A stretch of DNA of 64,000 nucleotides from Stieleria bergensis (GTDB lineage: Bacteria; Planctomycetota; Planctomycetia; Pirellulales; Pirellulaceae): NCBI GenBank assembly GCA_007745635.1, contig CP036272.1, forward strand, positions 592,772 through 656,771, read 5' to 3'. The notes under the pieces are model-generated. The model did no database searches. It was given only the letters and a program-made list of their open reading frames with translations, and was not told the origin of the DNA. Below, piece by piece: positions 56,401-62,400 of the stretch; the first letter of the stretch is position 1; each line of letters begins with the position of its first letter. A program made the position numbers and the translations under genes.

Positions 56401-59400
56401 GGTCAATCGCTTGAATCAACCAAGACGCGGTGGAGTGAGTCGCGTCGATGCCAGCGCTTAATCGAATGTTGAATCCCAATTGTTCTTGGAGTTCATAATC
56501 GCGTTGATACTGTGGTCGGCCTGTTGGCAGGGTCAGTTGCAAATCCCCAAGCCGAATCTCGCCCAGCGTGAAACGTGTTGGATCGATCAGCGGATCCAGT
56601 GGAACGTGCAGGCGAATCTCGTTCAGATACCGGCCGTTCTTTGTTGTGTTCTGAAAATGAACCGCCATCGGAATCGCTTGATCCGCTGCCAGGTAACCGG
56701 ACGATTGAATCGCCAGCGGTCCTTGCTGGGAGATCGTGCCGGTTGCAACGCGATCCGATTGCGTTTCACCCACGGGGGGATGAAGCGGGAACAACGGCTG
56801 CTGATCATTGGTCAGGATGCCATTGACTTGATAGTCTGCGGGGATGCCAGTGTCGCGTTGGTGGAACGGCACCCAGGGCACGTAGACGCGAGTGCTTTGA
56901 AAGTGCGTCGGTGACTGCAGCCCCAGGTCAACGTCGTCGATCGTCGGTACGATAGCAACAGGGTTGGGGTTTTTCAGCATCGCTAGCAACGCAAGCGAAT
57001 CCGCTGTGAAACTGTCACCGGACAATTGAGTTTCCGCCAACTGATCTGAGTCATGCCCGTACCACATCCGCAGTTGTTGAAACAAATCCACCGGATTGCC
57101 ATTTGCGATTGCTGTTTGTCCCGCGGGGCCATTGAGCACTAACCCTGCAAGCGACGCCACTTGGCTGATCAAAACGGTATCAATCGTGGACAGCTGATCC
57201 ATTCGATGCAGCTGACCGGAGGATCTTAAGGAATCGAGATACAGCGCCGCCCACTGATTGGCGTCAGCGGCCAAGGAGACCAAAGCAACATCCGCGCCGG
57301 GATCTTGCAGAATCCCTTGGCGCAGGATCTCGCCCTGAGTGATTGCATAACGAATGAATTCGTCTTCGGTCATCGCTGTCGCCGAGGCAGCGACATGGAA
57401 CTGGAATGGGACCAAGGGCTGAACTAAAAGATTGGGGACAGAGCCGAACGTTTCCCAAAGCAAGTACAGCCCCGGCCAGATCAGATCCAGAGCCTTGGGA
57501 CCTTCGGCCAGCAGGTCCGTTTCCGCGTATTTGGGAAGCGCCTCGTAGATCTTTGCTTTGAATTCTTCCCAGGCGTGATCATGCAGCGCTTGCAAGCCGG
57601 GGTAGGTTTGTACATCAAAACTGATTCCCGTCATCTCCTGAGCGGCATGCGCAAAGGCGTAGCCTGAGGCCGTCACGTAACCGTCCAAGTTCAACGCTGA
57701 GTCCAGCAGCGCCCACTGTTCTGAATCACTTGATTCACCCAGCGATGGTTGCCCACCTAAGTTGGATGCAAAATGTAAAAACGGCAGGTTATGCACCTGA
57801 CGGTTGACGCCTAATGCAGGGACTTGCACATCAAAAGCCACATAGGACGCATCCACATTGCCGATGTTCTGCAAACTAAGACTGTAAGTGCCGTTATCAC
57901 CTGCGAAGACATAGCGAGGGCCACCAATGCCAACGGCGATCTCGGCTGGCACCGTTGATTCGATCAAGAAACGATAGGGTGCGACAACGGTTTGACCATC
58001 TGGGTTGATCACCTGTACGTCGTACAGGCCATGCAAGGCCTCGTTAAACTGAAATCGGACGCGGAGTTCGGTCGCTGACAGATGCTCGATTGCCGCCGGT
58101 TCGATCTCCGCGAACCCCGGACGCACTAACCGCACGACTGCGTTGGTATCAAATCCTGCACCATGAATAGATGCCGTTACCAGTCCCGTGTCGCCAGCGA
58201 AATCGGTTTGCACATCGGTGATCGTCAGTGGCAGGGTCCTGGCCAAGACCTGAACGGGGATTGGGTCGGGGTCGGGTGCGATCACAGCGCCCCGGTTGCG
58301 CAGCAAGACGTAATAGATGCCAGCTCTTGTTTGCGGAACGATTGCGCTGGCCTGTGTGGAAACCAAGCCCGCCGAACGAGCATCAAACTGATTGACAGTC
58401 GGGGCTTGGCCGTACCGAACAAACACTTCGTTGCCCGTTGCCGAGTCGCTGTTGATGGCTACTTCCAAGGTTTCGCCCGCTGAGACCTGAACGGCAAACA
58501 ATCGATCTGCCGTCGCGATCTGTGAATCCAGTGCCGTGCCCAGTTGGATCGTTGTGGGCGTGATGGTCAGAGTGGATGCTGAGGCTCCCGCGTTGTTCTC
58601 GTTGGCATTTTCTTCATAGGCTTGGTCGAAGATGTCGGTGCGAACCAAGGCGTAATAGGTGCCAGGAGTCAAAGCGGGGGCGGCAACGGTGATGACTTTC
58701 GAATAGCTTTCCCCTGCTGCTAAAACGCCGTCAAACTCGCTGGTTGGCAGCACGTGGTCTGTTGCGTCCCACGCCGCGTCCTGGCTTAGATAGACGGCAT
58801 CAAACCAGCGCCCTGTGACCGGTTGGTCGCTTTGATTGGTGACTGTCCACTGCAGCTGAAACTCCTGCCCGACTTCGCTCAGCTCGCTAACCTCGATCGA
58901 GGAGACCACCAAGTCGACGGGAGCTGGAAGCTCGATGAGCGTTGGCACCGGATCCGCGTTCGTGTTGTTGTGCTCCTGTTTCCCTTCGAGCACCTTGCCG
59001 TGAGCGCTGCGGCCCAATGGATCTGTGACGACCATCACGTGAAAAGGACCTAAGAGATCCGGGGGTAGATCCAACAAGACGCTGACGGTGCGCTCTTGGC
59101 CAGAGGGCAATCGGTCTTCATGCCGAAAGGAATCTAAGTAGAGGTCCGTGGTCACATCTAAATACTGATCGCGTGAAAGATAGACATGATCGAACCAAGC
59201 GGTTTGGTCAGGTGGCATTGCACTGCCTTCGTTCGCGACCTGATAGCTCACTTGAATCTGACCAGCCTTGGGAGCTCGCTGGGGAGCCTCGACGGTGGTC
59301 ACTTGCAGGTCTGGAAGTGTGGTCGCGTTCACATGCAACGGGAGCGTCAGCGCATTGTTTCCCTCGTTTTGGAATTCATGAACCCGACCGCGAGCGGATC

Positions 59401-62400
59401 GTCGTGCCGCTTGTGATGCCAAATCCCAAGGTGCTAATTCACCAGGCAACTCAAACTCCAAACCGGTCAGTCCCAAACCAATGTGGCTTGGACGGTTTCC
59501 GCGATCCCGACTGGCCGCAGCATCGGCAAACACGGTCACGAAGAAGTCACCCTCGATGCCCGCTGGGACATTGACACGGACCGTCCGTGTTTCGTGCTGT
59601 CCGGGATGCAACACTCCGACACGCGGTGATGCCAACAATTGAGTGTCGGTTTGATCGAGGGAGGGATCATGTGAGAGAAACACTCGATCCGTCCACGACG
59701 TTTGACGTGTGGCCCGATTGCCCACGTTGGTCACGGTGTACGTTATCTCGATTGATTGTCCGGACGCAACGACAGCGGGGATCGTGACGTCGCTAACCTG
59801 TAGATCAGCTTCGTAATAGCTGATCGGCAGATCAACTCGGAACAAGTTATCGCGTGGATCTTCAAACGCCCATCGTTGGAAGTGGCTGAGCCAATCCTGA
59901 TTGCGTCCCTGCTGGATCGGAAACCAATCGGTCCGCAAGATTCGTGAGTCATAGGGAAACACCAAGGGGCTAAGATCATTGTTTGCATTGAGATGAATCC
60001 ATAGCGAATAATTTCCGTCGGTGCCCTCAGGCAACTGGATCTCTTTTTCAATGGTATAGCGATCGCCGGGCTTCAGTGGCTGGCTGGCAAGATGAGTGGC
60101 TTCGCCCAAGTAGGATGCTCTGTGACGATGAAACTCTTGGTCTGGTGAAAGCCACAGAAAGTCCTTCCAGTATCCAGTGCCCGGCCAGAGGGTTGTCTGG
60201 CCAACGTTCTCAACGGTGTATCGCAGCGAGACGACTTCACCCGATTGAGCTTGTTGAGGCAATTCGAAATCCACAATCGCAAGGTTGGCCGCCTGGACGG
60301 TTACATCAACAGGAGCGGCGCGCCAGTTGTTTTGTTCGTTGATTTCGGTGACGGTTTGAATCACCGGTTGGGTGTCGATCGCGCCCAGGCTTTCATAGAT
60401 CACTGACAAATCGAGACCACCGCTGGAGGGCTGCACCGCATCGGTAATCACGATCAGGTATTGACCTGTGGTTGCCGGTGAAAGCAGGATCGAAAGTTGT
60501 TCGGCATAGGAACCACCAGCGACCAAGCCGCCTTTGCGTTGCACTTCGCCAAGCAAGAACGTGTTGGCATCGTCGCGATTTGGGTTGGGCGAATCGCTTA
60601 GATACACACGGTCGACCCATGGCCCCGGACCGGCGTCGCTGAGCCCCCGGTTTTGCACGACCCAGGAGACGTCCAGTTGCTGTCCCGCGGTCAGCGATGC
60701 GGGGGCATCGATCTGAGTGACCTGTAGATCGGCAAGCGATCCGATGATGTCAATCGCGGCAGCTTGATAGTTGTTGTTGTCCGCTTGTAACGGATCGTCC
60801 AAATTGATCTTCGTCGAGAGCGTGTCTTCCACGATCCTGTCATAGGAGTCGACCCACGGCATGATGTACCACTTGCCCGATGGCAGCTGGTCGGGGAGCG
60901 TCACTGACACCTGTTCGTCATAGCCGGCCAGACTCTGTAGGCTGCCTTGGTGGGTTTCGCGGCGCAGCAAATGGTCGCCTTTACCAGGGTGTGGTCGATT
61001 GCGATCCTGGGTCAACCAAATGGATTGGTCCCACTGCATGGCGTTGGCATCGTTGACGCTGCGAACGGTTTCACCTGGTCCATAGTTCGTCACCGTAAAG
61101 CGAACATCAATCGTTGATCCCGCGATGGCCTGATCTGCGACGACAACGTCTTCGACAACAAGGTCTGGCAACGGCGTGGGCTGAATGAACAACGATTGGA
61201 CTCGGATGTCATTGCCGTCGTGAGGCCATTGGTCAATCTGGTCCTTCGCGTCGGTTTGCACGATCACATAGGCGTCGCCGCGAAATCGCATGGGAACCGT
61301 CAAGCCGCTGACTTGCGAAGCGTACTCCGCGCTGGATTCCAACGCGCTAACCGAATCAACCTCACCCAGCAACAGGTCCGCTTCATCGATGGACGCATCA
61401 AGCGACAGGTAAACACGATCCACCCATTGTTCTGACCCTGTTGCCGCTGTTCCCTGGTTGATCACGGTGAAGGAGGGCGCCAGGACTTGACCGGGGCTTA
61501 ATTGTTCGGGGATGTCGATCGAGCTGACTTGCAGATCAGGTCGCCGATGGGCGTTGACCACGACGTTCTGTTGCCGTTGATTGTTGGTGACCGATTGGCC
61601 TTCGTAAACGTCGCCGATCGCGTCAGTGATCACGACGAATTCAAACGCGCCGGCCAGCTGGCCGGGGATTTGCACCGACTCGCGGCGGGTGTAGGACTGA
61701 CCAGCCAACAGTGATTCGCCGCGACGATAGCTTGCCAGCAAACGGTCGCCGGATGCGCCACCGGGCGCGCTGGCCGGATCCAGCGGTCGCAACAGCAGGC
61801 GATCCTGCCAACCGGTCAGCGAGTTGGCATTGGTGACAAGATCTCCGTTGCCAGTATTGCTGACGGTCCACTGGACATCAATCCGGCTGTCTTCGGTAAA
61901 CTGCTCGGGGACTTGAAGGGATTGAATCTGCAGATCTGGCAATGGTGGTTCAGTGATTGTTACCAGATCACTGAGTGCCCCGTTGTTTTGATCGAAGATA
62001 AATTCATAAGGCGCCTGCCGTGCAGCGCTGCGGACGACAACGTAATGTTCGCCCTGTAAGCCGTGTGGAATCAAGATTTCGGCTTCGTGCGTGTACTGTC
62101 CCCCAACGGCAACTTGTCCAAAGTGTTGCCACTCAATCAACGTGCCGTCAATTGGCGCCGCGGACTGCCAATCGTCCGCCGGTTGGCTCATCAGGAAAAT
62201 TTGGTCCACCCAATCGCCGCGATCCGTGATGCCCAAGCCTTGGTTTTCCACCGTCCAGCGAACTTGCAATGTTTCGCCGGCGTCAATCTGGCCAGCCAGT
62301 TCAATCTCCGTGACAACCAGATCCGCAGGCAACGATTGCATCAAGTCGATGGGCTGAGATGCTTGCCGGACGTTGTTTGCCTCCTGTTGATTCTCGAATA